A stretch of 64,000 bases of DNA from Protaetiibacter sp. (lineage in GTDB: Bacteria > Actinomycetota > Actinomycetes > Actinomycetales > Microbacteriaceae). This document shows positions 52,131-59,576 of the stretch, in pieces. The notes beneath the pieces were generated by a model. That model saw nothing but the letters and a program-made list of their open reading frames with translations, was not told where the DNA came from and made no database searches. Where the stretch lies: contig JASLGG010000025.1 of the NCBI GenBank assembly GCA_030150265.1, positions 62,001 to 126,000 on the forward strand. The letters are read 5' to 3'. Position numbers and translations under genes: made by a program. Position 1 is the stretch's first letter. Each line of letters begins with the position of its first letter.

Positions 52131-52813
52131 GCGGATGCCTCGGGGGCGCCGCGCGCGTGCACGCGCTTGACGATCCGGCTCATCCCGGCCTCGCTGACGC
52201 CCAGCAGCCGGGCGAGCTCCCGCTGCGTGATCCGTCGCACGAGGCCCGGCCGGGTGGCGAGAAGCGTCGCGTAGCTCTCGGCCGGTGTGCCGTTGCGCGT
52301 CTGGGTGAACTCGGCGCGCCTCGTGGTGGCGTTCACGATGATGACGGCGAGCGCGACCCGGCTCCAGGCGAGGTGGCGCTCGGCGAGGTCGACGATGATG
52401 CGCGAGTCGACCCGCAGCAGCAGCGAGGGCTCGATCGTGGTCAGGGTGATGGCCGCTGTCTCGCCGCCGGGGTCGGGCAGCGAGCGCGCCCGAGGGTAGA
52501 GGTCGAGCTCCACCAGGCGCTTGACCGCGCGGAAGCCCATCGCCGCGATGTCGCCGACGATCTCGCCCTCCTCGCGGATCCCGAGCATCACCGTGTGCCC
52601 GCCCTGGGTGGCCTCGGCGCGGAGGAGACCCTGCACGATGAGGTAGAGGTACGGCGACGGCGCACCGCCGTGGACCACCTCCTCGTCGGCGCCGAGCGCG
52701 ACGAGCTGCGCGTGCCGGTCGAGCTCGTCGAGCTCGGGAAGGGGCTCGTCCGCGACCGCGAGAAGCATGGTGCGCAGGGCCCGCAGCGCTCGGGTGCTCG
52801 GTGTCTCGGGCAT
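52124..52813 (-). CDS. Crp/Fnr-family transcriptional regulator
   Basis: A 229-residue regulator with an N-terminal cyclic-nucleotide-binding-like jelly roll (about 40-145; GHTVMLGIREEGEIVGDIAAMGF in part) and a C-terminal HTH_Crp (RRITQRELARLLGVSEAGMSR in part). There is no cysteine in the whole protein, so it cannot carry an Fnr-type iron-sulphur cluster, and the cAMP-contacting residues are not obvious. A perfect Fnr/Crp-type palindrome lies about 70 bp upstream of ATG 52813, suggesting autoregulation. It converges on the hydroxyacid dehydrogenase gene. Confidence 0.88.
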   Translation of the reverse strand: MPETPSTRALRALRTMLLAVADEPLPELDELDRHAQLVALGADEEVVHGGAPSPYLYLIVQGLLRAEATQGGHTVMLGIREEGEIVGDIAAMGFRAVKRLVELDLYPRARSLPDPGGETAAITLTTIEPSLLLRVDSRIIVDLAERHLAWSRVALAVIIVNATTRRAEFTQTRNGTPAESYATLLATRPGLVRRITQRELARLLGVSEAGMSRIVKRVHARGAPEASAQ

Positions 52814-52882
52814 GTGCGGCGCTCCCCTCCGGCATCGGTGGGTCCACCCTAGGGCCGCCGTGGACACGGGGCCTCGGGTGCG

Positions 52883-52929
52883 GCTTGATCCGGATCAAGC
52901 GGTGCGCAGCGGCGGATGATCATGGTCAA
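52883..52929. promoter_or_regulatory. Fnr/Crp-type palindromes between the regulator and membrane-protein genes
   Basis: GCTTGATCCGGATCAAGC (52883-52900) is a perfect 18-bp palindrome whose core TTGATNNNNATCAA equals the Fnr consensus. A second, imperfect site ATGATCATGGTCAA (52916-52929) follows 16 bp later. Both lie in the 350-bp divergent gap 52814-53163, in which I see no gene. Confidence 0.6.
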
Positions 52930-53163
52930 GTTCGCGGGCCGCGGATGCCGTGCGCCGCGCCGACGATGGAGTGTCGACTCGGCCGGGGCCGTCGCATCGG
53001 CGGGCGAGCAGCTCGCCGCGTCGGTACCCGAGAGGTAGCGCCGACGTCGCCCGCGTCGTACCCGAGGCGCGGACGGGCGGTCTCGGCCGAGCCGGCGCGA
53101 GCTCGCGCTCTCCGTCGCCCGCTGGCAGGGTGGAGGGACCACCACCACGCGAGGAGACCACTC

Positions 53164-54009
53164 ATGCGCGCTCTCATCAGCCTGCTCGTCGCCGCGATCG
53201 CCTCGATCGCCGGCACCCTTCTGCTCTGGTACGGCGGCGGCAACGTCGTGTACTCCTACGGCCAGTACTTCGGCACGGAGCCGGCACGCACGGCGCCCTT
53301 CCTGCTGGCGCTCGCGGCGGGCGCGCTGCTGCTCGGCGTCGCCGCGTTCAGCATCCGATGGTCCTCCGTCGGGGTGCTCGTCGTCGGGGCGATCCACGTG
53401 CTCTTCTCGCTGCTCGTCTTCCTCGTGCCGTACGCGCCCCTCCGCAGCGGGATGGTGTCGCCCGCGATCCAGCTGCTCGACCTGCTGCGCGTCGGCGACC
53501 CGGGTCTCTACGGCGGGGCGTACTACGTCGTCTCCTACGGCGGCGAGCTCCTCATCGGCACCGCGATGCTGGGGGTCGCCGCGATGGCGCGCCGCTCGGC
53601 GGGCAGCGGGCTCCGCATCGCATCCGCCGTCGGGGGAGTGCTCGCGCTCGGCGCCTTCGCGGGAACGGTCGGCGCGGGCGGCGATTTCTACGCCCACGCC
53701 TTCCGCTACCTCGACTGGCAGCTCGTGCCGGGACTGCTGACGGTGCTGGCGGCGCTCGCGTTCGGCGCGCTGCTCGCGCCCTCCGGCGCCGCGCCGATCG
53801 GCGCCTGGGTCGCGGGCGGGGTGCTCACCGTGCTCGGCGTGCTCCTCGCGCTGGCGACGCCCGGCACGCTCGCGGGGCTGCCGCCGGCGGTCGCCGACAC
53901 GGTGTCGGCGGTCGCCTGGAGCGGTCTGCTGCTCGGCGTGGGGGTGAGCGTGCTCGGTCTCGCGCTCGGCGTCACCCTGCGGCGCCGCGCGGCGCGGCCG
54001 GCCGTGTAG
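53164..54009 (+). CDS. Polytopic membrane protein, hypothetical
   Basis: A 281-residue membrane protein with about eight hydrophobic spans (first ISLLVAAIASIAGTLLLWY, last LLLGVGVSVLGLALGVTL) and a short basic tail. A soluble loop around residues 35-45 (YSYGQYFGTEPARTA) and one near 115-125 are the only polar parts. No family was recognised. ATG 53164 follows GGAGA with good spacing. It is divergent from the Crp/Fnr regulator across a gap holding two Fnr/Crp-type sites, so it may be a target. Confidence 0.65.
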   Translation: MRALISLLVAAIASIAGTLLLWYGGGNVVYSYGQYFGTEPARTAPFLLALAAGALLLGVAAFSIRWSSVGVLVVGAIHVLFSLLVFLVPYAPLRSGMVSPAIQLLDLLRVGDPGLYGGAYYVVSYGGELLIGTAMLGVAAMARRSAGSGLRIASAVGGVLALGAFAGTVGAGGDFYAHAFRYLDWQLVPGLLTVLAALAFGALLAPSGAAPIGAWVAGGVLTVLGVLLALATPGTLAGLPPAVADTVSAVAWSGLLLGVGVSVLGLALGVTLRRRAARPAV

Positions 54010-54031
54010 ACTCGGGGCGAACTTCGGCGAG

Positions 54032-54055
54032 GGCCGTCGTCCCCGGACGGCGGCC
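54032..54055 (+). terminator. Hairpin after the membrane-protein gene
   Basis: GGCCGTCGTCC / GGACGGCGGCC, an 11-bp stem with one G-U pair and a 2-base apex, beginning 23 bp after the stop at 54009 and 144 bp before rplY. No T-tract. Either a terminator or part of the rplY leader. Confidence 0.5.
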
Positions 54056-54198
54056 GTGATCGACGCGGTGGGCAGGCCCAGAGTCTTTCCTCACGCTGTT
54101 GCGCGTTCGAGTTGAAACCATTCCCGCGGGTTGAGCGGCCGCCGCAGGCGGCGCAGCGAGACCGCACCGAGACCGGGCGAGAGCCCCAAGGAGTCACC

Positions 54199-54825
54199 AT
54201 GTCCGACGACAACAAGCTCGTCGCGGAGATCCGCGACCAGTTCGGCAAGGGCGCGGCCCGCAAGATCCGCGCCGCCGGCAAGATCCCCGCCGTCATCTAC
54301 GGGCACGGCACCGAGCCGCAGCACGTCACGCTGCCGGCCCACCAGGTCGGCCTCATCATCCGCAAGGCGAACGCCGTGCTCGACCTCGACATCGCCGGCA
54401 AGAACGAGCTGACGCTCGTGAAGGATGTGCAGAAGGACCCGGTGCGTCAGATCATCGAGCACCTCGACCTCATCGTCGTGAAGAAGGGCGAGAAGGTGCA
54501 CGTCGAGGTCCCCGTGCACGTCGTCGGCGAGCCCGCCCCCGGCACCGTGCTCGAGCAGGAGGCGCACACCCTCCTCGTCGAGGTGCCCGCGCTCTCGATC
54601 CCCGAGTCGCTCGAGATCAGCGTCGAGGGCGTCGAGGCGGTCAGCCACCTCCACGCCGACAAGGTCGTGCTGCCTCAGGGCGTGTCGCTCGTCGCCGACG
54701 TCGAGACGCTCGTCGTGAGCGTCGTGCTGCCGCTCGTCGCGGCCGCCGACGAGACCGAGGGCGAGGCTTCGGCCGCCGCCGAGGCGCCGGCTGCGGAGGC
54801 CGCCGCCGAGGGCGACGCGGAGTAA
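54199..54825 (+). CDS. rplY: 50S ribosomal protein L25/general stress protein Ctc
   Basis: 5S-rRNA-binding ribosomal protein of the long, two-domain CTC type, 208 residues. N-terminal L25 domain: QFGKGAARKIRAAGKIPAVIYG; C-terminal TL5-like domain from about residue 95 (VHVEVPVHVVGEPAPG). The last 30 residues are an Ala/Glu tail (AAAEAPAAEAAAEGD), common in Actinobacteria. ATG 54199 follows AAGGAG. The 189-bp upstream gap has TTGAAACC and a long leader that may hold its promoter. pth follows 23 bp downstream. Confidence 0.96.
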   Translation: MSDDNKLVAEIRDQFGKGAARKIRAAGKIPAVIYGHGTEPQHVTLPAHQVGLIIRKANAVLDLDIAGKNELTLVKDVQKDPVRQIIEHLDLIVVKKGEKVHVEVPVHVVGEPAPGTVLEQEAHTLLVEVPALSIPESLEISVEGVEAVSHLHADKVVLPQGVSLVADVETLVVSVVLPLVAAADETEGEASAAAEAPAAEAAAEGDAE

Positions 54826-54848
54826 GCGTCTCCTCGCGGATCATCGCG

Positions 54849-55436
54849 TTGGCGGATGACGTCTGGCTCGTAGCCGGGCTCGGGAACCCCGGGCCCGGCT
54901 ACGCCGCTCACCGCCACAACGTGGGCCAGATGGCGCTCGACGTGCTGGCCGACCGCATCGGCGCGCGGTTCGCGCGCCACAAGACGAACACCCAGCTCGC
55001 CGAGGGGCGCCTCGGCCCCGGGCTCCCGAAGCTCGTGCTCGTGAAGCCCAACTCCTACATGAATCTCTCGGGCGGCCCGGTCTCCTCGGCCGCCAAGTTC
55101 TTCGGGCTCGGCGCGGATCGACTGATCGTGCTGCACGACGAGCTCGACATCCCCTTCGACACCGTCAAGCTCAAGGCGGGCGGCGGCCACGGCGGCCACA
55201 ACGGCCTGCGCGACATCCAGTCCGCCCTCGGCAGCCCCGAGTTCGTGCGCGTGCGCATCGGCATCGGGCGCCCGCCGGGCCGGCAGGACCCGGCCGACTT
55301 CGTGCTCTCGCCGTTCTCCAAGGCCGAGCGCGAGGCGCTCCCGTCGCTGCTATCGGATGCCGCCGACGCCGCCGAGGACGTCGTGCGCGAGGGGCTCCTC
55401 GCCGCGCAGCAGCGCTGGCACTCGCCGCGGGCCTGA
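54849..55436 (+). CDS. pth: Peptidyl-tRNA hydrolase
   Basis: Releases peptides from drop-off peptidyl-tRNA. 195 residues. Family motifs LVAGLGNPGPGYAAHRHNVG (catalytic His in the last part), KPNSYMNLSGGPV, LHDELDIPFDTVKLK and GGGHGGHNGLRDI are all intact. The apparent start is TTG 54849, directly before ADDVWLVAGLG; no ATG or GTG is available that keeps the first strand. It follows rplY as in most actinobacterial genomes; mfd, usually next, is not here, a P450 gene converging instead. Confidence 0.95.
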   Translation: MADDVWLVAGLGNPGPGYAAHRHNVGQMALDVLADRIGARFARHKTNTQLAEGRLGPGLPKLVLVKPNSYMNLSGGPVSSAAKFFGLGADRLIVLHDELDIPFDTVKLKAGGGHGGHNGLRDIQSALGSPEFVRVRIGIGRPPGRQDPADFVLSPFSKAEREALPSLLSDAADAAEDVVREGLLAAQQRWHSPRA

Positions 55437-55445
55437 CGGCCGGGC

Positions 55446-56690
55446 TCAGGCCTTCTGCACCACGAGCGAGGCGTAGGCGGGGATGAGCACCCGCCGTCCG
55501 TAGCGGCGCGACACGACGCGGTAGGGGCGTCCGTCGCCCACGAGCAGCTCGAGGATCGCTGCGAGCTCGGCGCGCGCGAGCGGCGCCCCGAGGCACAGGT
55601 GCCGTCCCGCGCCGAACCATAGCTGGCGGTTGTGGGGCAGGTACTCGCGGTCCATGCGGAAGGCGCCCGCGACGTTGTTCGCGGTCCAGGTGAGCACCAT
55701 GACCCGCTCGCCCGCGCGGAGCGTGCGCCCCGCGACCTCGACATCCGCGAGCACCGAGCGCCCGATGAGCGGCGCCGGGCTCGTCACCCGCAGCGCCTCG
55801 CGCACGGCGTCGTCGCGGTGCTCCGGATGCGCGAGCAGCCGCGCGAGCTCGCCCGAGTCGGCGAGGATCGCCGCCATCCGCGCCATCGCGCTCGCGGCCG
55901 TCTCGGTGCCCGCCACCATGAGCAGGGTCGAGAGGCCCTTGGTCTCCTGCAGGGTGAGGCCCAGCTCGCGGCAGCGGCCGATCACGGTGTCGGGCGCGGC
56001 ATCCGGGAACACGGCGTCGATGTGCGCGGTGAGCTGCTCGACGATGCCGCGCGCGAGCTCGACCTTCTCGGGCGGCAGCACCGTGTCGGCGGTCGTGCCG
56101 AGCGCGATGGAGGCGAGCCGCTCGCCCGTCTCGAAGATCTCGCGGTAGGCGTCGTCGCCACGCGCCTCGTCGACCGGGAGCCCCAGCAGTTGGGTCACCA
56201 TCCGCCCCACGAGCACGTGCGAGAGGTCGGCGAGGTCGAGCGGCTCGCCCGCCTCGAACGCCAGGCGTGCCTCGGCGAGTCGGTCACCCCAGGCGTGCGC
56301 GACGAAGGCGGCGGATGCGGGCTCGGTGAAGAGGCCCTTGCTGCGGGTGCGGAGGTCGTGGTGGCCGGGTCCGTCGAAGAGCTCGTACACCCAGTCGCCG
56401 AGGATCTGGGCCCAGAGGTGCCCGACTCCGCCCTCGGAGAGCAGAGTGAGGTGCGCGGGGTCGTTGAGCAGTCCGCGGGCGACGACGGGGTCGGAGGTGA
56501 TCCATCCGAGTCCCGGCACCCTCATGAGCGGCCGCGCGAACTGGCCGAGCCAGTTGAGCAGCGGCAGCGCGGGCCGCGCCGCGCGCAGCAGGCGGTGCTC
56601 GTGGGCTGCGGCGCCCGATCCGAGACCGTCGGCGATCAGGCGGATGCGGCGCTCACGCGGGGCGACGTCGAGTTCGGCGGCGACGGGCAC
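55446..56690 (-). CDS. Cytochrome P450
   Basis: Haem-thiolate monooxygenase of 414 residues. The haem-binding loop FGAGRHLCLGAPLARAE gives Cys366; I-helix oxygen motif AGTET at 260-264; K-helix ExxR is Glu298-Arg301. No ferredoxin or reductase gene is adjacent. GTG 56690 lies six bases after TAGGCT (leaderless). It converges on pth; a MarR regulator is upstream on the same strand across a tandem-repeat spacer. Substrate unknown. Confidence 0.93.
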   Translation of the reverse strand: MPVAAELDVAPRERRIRLIADGLGSGAAAHEHRLLRAARPALPLLNWLGQFARPLMRVPGLGWITSDPVVARGLLNDPAHLTLLSEGGVGHLWAQILGDWVYELFDGPGHHDLRTRSKGLFTEPASAAFVAHAWGDRLAEARLAFEAGEPLDLADLSHVLVGRMVTQLLGLPVDEARGDDAYREIFETGERLASIALGTTADTVLPPEKVELARGIVEQLTAHIDAVFPDAAPDTVIGRCRELGLTLQETKGLSTLLMVAGTETAASAMARMAAILADSGELARLLAHPEHRDDAVREALRVTSPAPLIGRSVLADVEVAGRTLRAGERVMVLTWTANNVAGAFRMDREYLPHNRQLWFGAGRHLCLGAPLARAELAAILELLVGDGRPYRVVSRRYGRRVLIPAYASLVVQKA

Positions 56691-56696
56691 GCCGCC

Positions 56697-56702
56697 AGCC
56701 TA
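56697..56702 (-). promoter_or_regulatory. -10 box of the P450 gene
   Basis: TAGGCT on the minus strand, six bases before GTG 56690, the same hexamer and spacing as at cofD and parD. It abuts the tandem repeat array. Confidence 0.45.
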
Positions 56703-56719
56703 GCGAGCCCGCCCCGTCT

Positions 56720-56920
56720 CGCGACCGCGCTCGTGCCCGGACACGGCCGAGCGCCACGGGTTGCTGCGGCTCGTCTGTGTCGGTACTCGTGTCCGGGCGC
56801 GACCGCGCTCGTGCCCGGGTACGGTCGAGCGCCGCGGACTACTGCCGCTCGTCTGTGTCGGCACTCGTATCCGGGCGCGACCGCGCTCGTGCCCGGGTAC
56901 GGCCGAGCGCCGCGGATTAC
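56720..56920. repeat. 78-bp tandem repeat, about 2.6 copies
   Basis: Copies begin at 56720, 56798 and 56876, each with CGCGACCGCGCTCGTGCCCG; the third stops after about 45 bp. Copies differ at scattered positions (for example GGACACGG against GGGTACGG). The period is 26 codons, but no gene reads through with family support. The array fills the gap between the P450 and MarR genes. Confidence 0.8.
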
Positions 56921-56936
56921 CGCGGCGCCGAATAAT

Positions 56937-57428
56937 TCAGTCGAAATCGAGGATGAGCTTCCGCAGCAGGCCGGCGAGGCGTTCCTGGTCGGGGCCGGAG
57001 AGCGCGCCGAGCAGCTCGGCCTCGCGCGCCACGAGCTCGCGGATGGCACCGTCGACGGCCTCGCGCCCCGCATCCGTCATGGCGACGAGCACGCCGCGCC
57101 CGTCGTGCGGGTCGGTGCGGCGCTCGACGAAGCCGCGCTCGACCAGCCGGTCGATGCGGTTGGTCATGGTGCCGCTGGAGACGAGGGTCTGCTGCAGCAG
57201 AGCCTTGGGGCTCGACACGAACGGCGCCCCGGCGCGTCGAAGCGCCGCGAGCACGTCGAACTCCCAGGGCTCGAGGCCGGAGCTGCCGAACGCGTCGCGG
57301 CGGGCGCGGTCGAGGTGCTTGGCGAGCCTGCCGACGCGCGACAGCACCTGCAGCGGCGCGAAGTCGAGCTCCGGATGCGCCCGCTCCCAGGCGGCGACGA
57401 TCCGGTCGACCTCGTCGTTCTCGGGCAT
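56937..57428 (-). CDS. MarR-family transcriptional regulator
   Basis: A 163-residue winged-helix repressor: LEPWEFDVLAALRRAGAPF, SPKALLQQTLVSSGTMTNRID (recognition helix) and the wing ERRTDPHDGRGVLVAMTDAG. Helices at both ends make the dimer interface. The start is fixed by GATAAT six bases before ATG 57428 (leaderless). It is upstream of the P450 gene on the same strand, separated by the 78-bp repeats, and may control it. Effector unknown. Confidence 0.92.
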   Translation of the reverse strand: MPENDEVDRIVAAWERAHPELDFAPLQVLSRVGRLAKHLDRARRDAFGSSGLEPWEFDVLAALRRAGAPFVSSPKALLQQTLVSSGTMTNRIDRLVERGFVERRTDPHDGRGVLVAMTDAGREAVDGAIRELVAREAELLGALSGPDQERLAGLLRKLILDFD

Positions 57429-57511
57429 CCGTCCATTATCGACGCCGCGCGGCGGGTGCCCGGATGCCGCGCTGGCAGAATGGGACGGCGCACCCGCGGG
57501 CGGGTGTGCGT

Positions 57512-57583
57512 TCCGCCTTGGTGTAACGGCAGCACGACGGCCTTTGGAGCCGTGAGGACCAGGTTCGAATCCTGGAGGCGGAG
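57512..57583 (+). tRNA. tRNA-Gln (anticodon TTG)
   Basis: Cloverleaf of 72 nt. Acceptor arms TCCGCCT (57512-57518) and AGGCGGA (57576-57582) pair perfectly; anticodon stem ACGGC/GCCGT encloses CTTTGGA, giving anticodon TTG; the T arm is CCAGG-TTCGAAT-CCTGG. Discriminator base G; CCA is not encoded. A hairpin CACCCGC/GCGGGTG lies just upstream. In related genomes tRNA-Gln is often beside glmU; here it is 30 kb away. Confidence 0.96.
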
Positions 57584-57590
57584 CGACCGC

Positions 57591-57868
57591 TCACACGAAC
57601 TCGGCGGGGAGATCCCTGCTGGTGTGGAGGACGCGGTGCACGCGAATGGTGTCCGGGTCCTCGGTGGAGAAGACGATGTACGGGAAGCGTTGCAGCGCGA
57701 CCCCGCGTACCTCGGGGAGCCCCGCCTCCGCGGCAAAACGTTGCGATCCGATCGACGGGTGCCGGGCGATGAGCTGTACGGTCGCCTCGAGCGCTCCGAC
57801 GAACTCGCGACCGCCTGCGCGATGTCCTCGTCGGCGCGCCGCGTGGTGACGACGAGGTGTCGGCTCAC
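57591..57868 (-). pseudogene. parE: Broken ParE/RelE-family toxin gene
   Basis: From GTG 57868 (GTGA overlap with parD) the frame reads VSRHLVVTTRRADEDIAQAV, a normal ParE start, then continues as nonsense. A different frame gives the rest of a ParE: FVGALEATVQLIARHPSIG, LPEVRGVALQRFPYIVF and HTSRDLPAEFV ending at TGA 57591-57593. The joint leaves out about ten residues of the usual first helical hairpin, and the length (278 bp) is not a multiple of three, so a small deletion has destroyed the gene. It ends 7 bp from tRNA-Gln. A sequencing error alone would not restore the missing helix residues. Confidence 0.8.
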
Positions 57869-58104
57869 GCCGCGCCCGACGCGCGGATGCGCTCGCGGAG
57901 GGTCGCGAAGTAGCCGTCGTCGAGCGCCGATCCCGGTCCGGACGACATGCCGTCCACGATGAGGGCGCGGAGTCGTGTGCGCTCCTGCTCGCGGCGGATG
58001 AGGTCGCGCACGAACTCGCTGCTGGTGCCGAAGCCGCGCTCGTCGACCTGCGTCTCGACGAACTCCTTGAGGGCGTCGGGGAGCGACACGTTCATGGTTG
58101 CCAT
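57865..58104 (-). CDS. parD: ParD-family type II antitoxin
   Basis: A 79-residue antitoxin: ribbon-helix-helix DNA-binding N-terminus (MNVSLPDALKEFVETQV, GTSSEFVRDLIRREQER) and a C-terminal toxin-wrapping helix (GYFATLRERIRA). Intact and normal length. ATG 58104 is six bases after TAGGCT, so the message is probably leaderless. Its toxin partner downstream is broken; the antitoxin may persist as a lone repressor of its own promoter, which has paired repeats. Confidence 0.88.
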   Translation of the reverse strand: MATMNVSLPDALKEFVETQVDERGFGTSSEFVRDLIRREQERTRLRALIVDGMSSGPGSALDDGYFATLRERIRASGAA

Positions 58105-58110
58105 GGCGAT

Positions 58111-58149
58111 AGCCTAGCCGTGCTGGCAAAGCTTGTCATTTGTTGTCAT
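58111..58149 (-). promoter_or_regulatory. parD promoter with paired repeats
   Basis: On the minus strand ATGACA (58134-58139) and TAGGCT (58111-58116), spaced 17 bp, form a -35/-10 pair ending six bases before parD. Two ATGACAA copies (58133-58139 and 58143-58149) are spaced exactly 10 bp apart, one helical turn, as expected of a ribbon-helix-helix operator. Confidence 0.6.
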
Positions 58150-58155
58150 GGTTGC

Positions 58156-59481
58156 CTACGCGTTCTGCGCCACCGCGAGCGCCGCACCCACCGTCTCGAC
58201 GTCCTCGCGCAGCAGGCCGACGGTGACGCGCACGTGGGGGTCCTGCGCCTCCCCGAGCTGGAAGGGCGCCCCCGCCGCCACCCGGATGCCGACCGCGGTG
58301 AGCTGCACGACGGCCGCCCGCTCGTCGGCCACCCGCAGCCAGGCGTTGATGCCGTCGCCGTGCGCGAGCCAGCCGCCCGCGGCGCGCACCGCCTCCGCGA
58401 GCGCCGTCTGCCTCTCGGCGTAGACCTCGCGCGCGTGCGCGATCTGCGCCGTGGACTCCGGATGCGTGAGCAGCTCGTGCAGGATCGCCTGCATCATGCG
58501 CGAGGTCCAGCCGGGTCCGAGCAGGCGCCGGGCGACCACCCGGTCGACAAGTGGGCGCGGCCCGCCGAGCGCGCCGATCCGCAGGTCGGGCCCGTGCGAC
58601 TTGGAGAAGCTCCGCACGTGCAGCACCCGGCGGGGGAGCCGGGTGGCGAGCGTCACGTCGGGCGCCGAGCTGATCTGGCCGGAGTGGTCGTCCTCGATCA
58701 CGATGGCGTCCTGCGCGGTGCGGCTGCGGTCGAGGATGCCGGCGAGCTGCTCCGCGCGGGCGTGCGACATGGAGGTGCCGGTGGGGTTGTGGGCCCGCGG
58801 CTGCAGCAGCACGATCGCGGGGCTCGCCCCGAGCGCCGCCGCGAAGGCCTCGGGGCGCATCCCCTCGTCGTCGAGCTCGACGCCGATCGGCTGCAGCCCG
58901 TAGTGCTCGAGCAGGTCGAGGAACGGCGGGAAGGTGGGGTTCTCGACGACGACGCGGTCGCCGAAGCGCACGAGCGCGGCGAGGGCGCGGTCGATCGCGT
59001 CGAGGGCGCCGTTGACGACGGTGATCGACTCGACGGGGGCCGGCCAGTCGTCGCGCAGCAGGTCGTGCAGCTCCGGGATGTCGGGCTTGGCCTGGTAGCT
59101 CGGCGTGTCGGCGCGTGCGCCCACCCGCGCGAGGGCGGGCCCGAGCGTGGGCAGCAGCTCCGGGTCGGGGGTGCCGCGGGAGAGGTCGAGGCGCGCGTCG
59201 AGCTGGCCGTCGAGGCCGCGGTAGCGACGGGGGAGCCACTCCCGGGGCTCGGCGCGCACGAAGCTTCCGCTGCGTCCGCGGCTCGTGATGAGGCCGGCCG
59301 CCGAGAGGGTCTGCCAGGCGTGGCTGACGGTCGCGGGGGAGACCCCGAGCAGCGCGGCGAGCTCGCGCACGGTGGGCAGGCGATCGCCCGGTGCGAGGTC
59401 TCCCGTGGTGATCATCCGGGCGATCCCGGTGGCGATCCCGTGGGGCGACGGCTCTTTCACGAATAGGGCTACCGACTTCAC
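58156..59481 (-). CDS. MocR-type regulator (GntR HTH fused to PLP aminotransferase fold)
   Basis: A 441-residue fusion regulator. Residues 1-75 are a GntR winged helix (GDRLPTVRELAALLGVSPATV in part, TSRGRSGSFV); residues 110-435 are a fold-type-I aminotransferase domain that binds PLP, with HNPTGTSMS and the Schiff-base lysine in RSFSKSHGPDLR. Such proteins sense PLP-linked amino compounds, for example GABA with GabR. It is divergent from the hydantoin/pyrimidine operon, 95 bp away, so beta-alanine or a related omega-amino acid is a sensible effector. That is inference. Confidence 0.9.
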   Translation of the reverse strand: MKSVALFVKEPSPHGIATGIARMITTGDLAPGDRLPTVRELAALLGVSPATVSHAWQTLSAAGLITSRGRSGSFVRAEPREWLPRRYRGLDGQLDARLDLSRGTPDPELLPTLGPALARVGARADTPSYQAKPDIPELHDLLRDDWPAPVESITVVNGALDAIDRALAALVRFGDRVVVENPTFPPFLDLLEHYGLQPIGVELDDEGMRPEAFAAALGASPAIVLLQPRAHNPTGTSMSHARAEQLAGILDRSRTAQDAIVIEDDHSGQISSAPDVTLATRLPRRVLHVRSFSKSHGPDLRIGALGGPRPLVDRVVARRLLGPGWTSRMMQAILHELLTHPESTAQIAHAREVYAERQTALAEAVRAAGGWLAHGDGINAWLRVADERAAVVQLTAVGIRVAAGAPFQLGEAQDPHVRVTVGLLREDVETVGAALAVAQNA

Positions 59482-59576
59482 CCGTTCCCCCCTAGGTTGT
59501 CACTACATCGCAATCGTCGTACCGAATAAATGTTTACGGATGACGATAACAAATGGCAATGTCAAGGGAGATCTCG
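59482..59576. promoter_or_regulatory. Divergent promoter gap of the MocR gene and the amidohydrolase operon
   Basis: A 95-bp A/T-richer gap with TTGTCA near 59497 and the reversed element TGACGATAACAA near 59540. TTGTCA with TACCGA 17 bp later is a possible rightward promoter, and TTGTTA with TTATTC a leftward one. The paired elements could bind the MocR protein. Tentative. Confidence 0.35.

Noticed and set aside
52124..52813. Calling the Crp/Fnr protein an oxygen-sensing Fnr
   Set aside because: It has no cysteine residue, so no iron-sulphur cluster can be bound, despite the Fnr-like palindrome nearby.
55632..57962. Plus-strand frame reading through P450, the 78-bp repeats and the tRNA
   Set aside because: Crosses a tRNA and lies antisense to two recognised genes; its repeated peptide simply reflects the tandem DNA repeat.
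57512..58104. Integrated element using tRNA-Gln as attachment site
   Set aside because: No integrase and no second copy of the tRNA 3' end was seen; the parDE remnant next to it is not enough.
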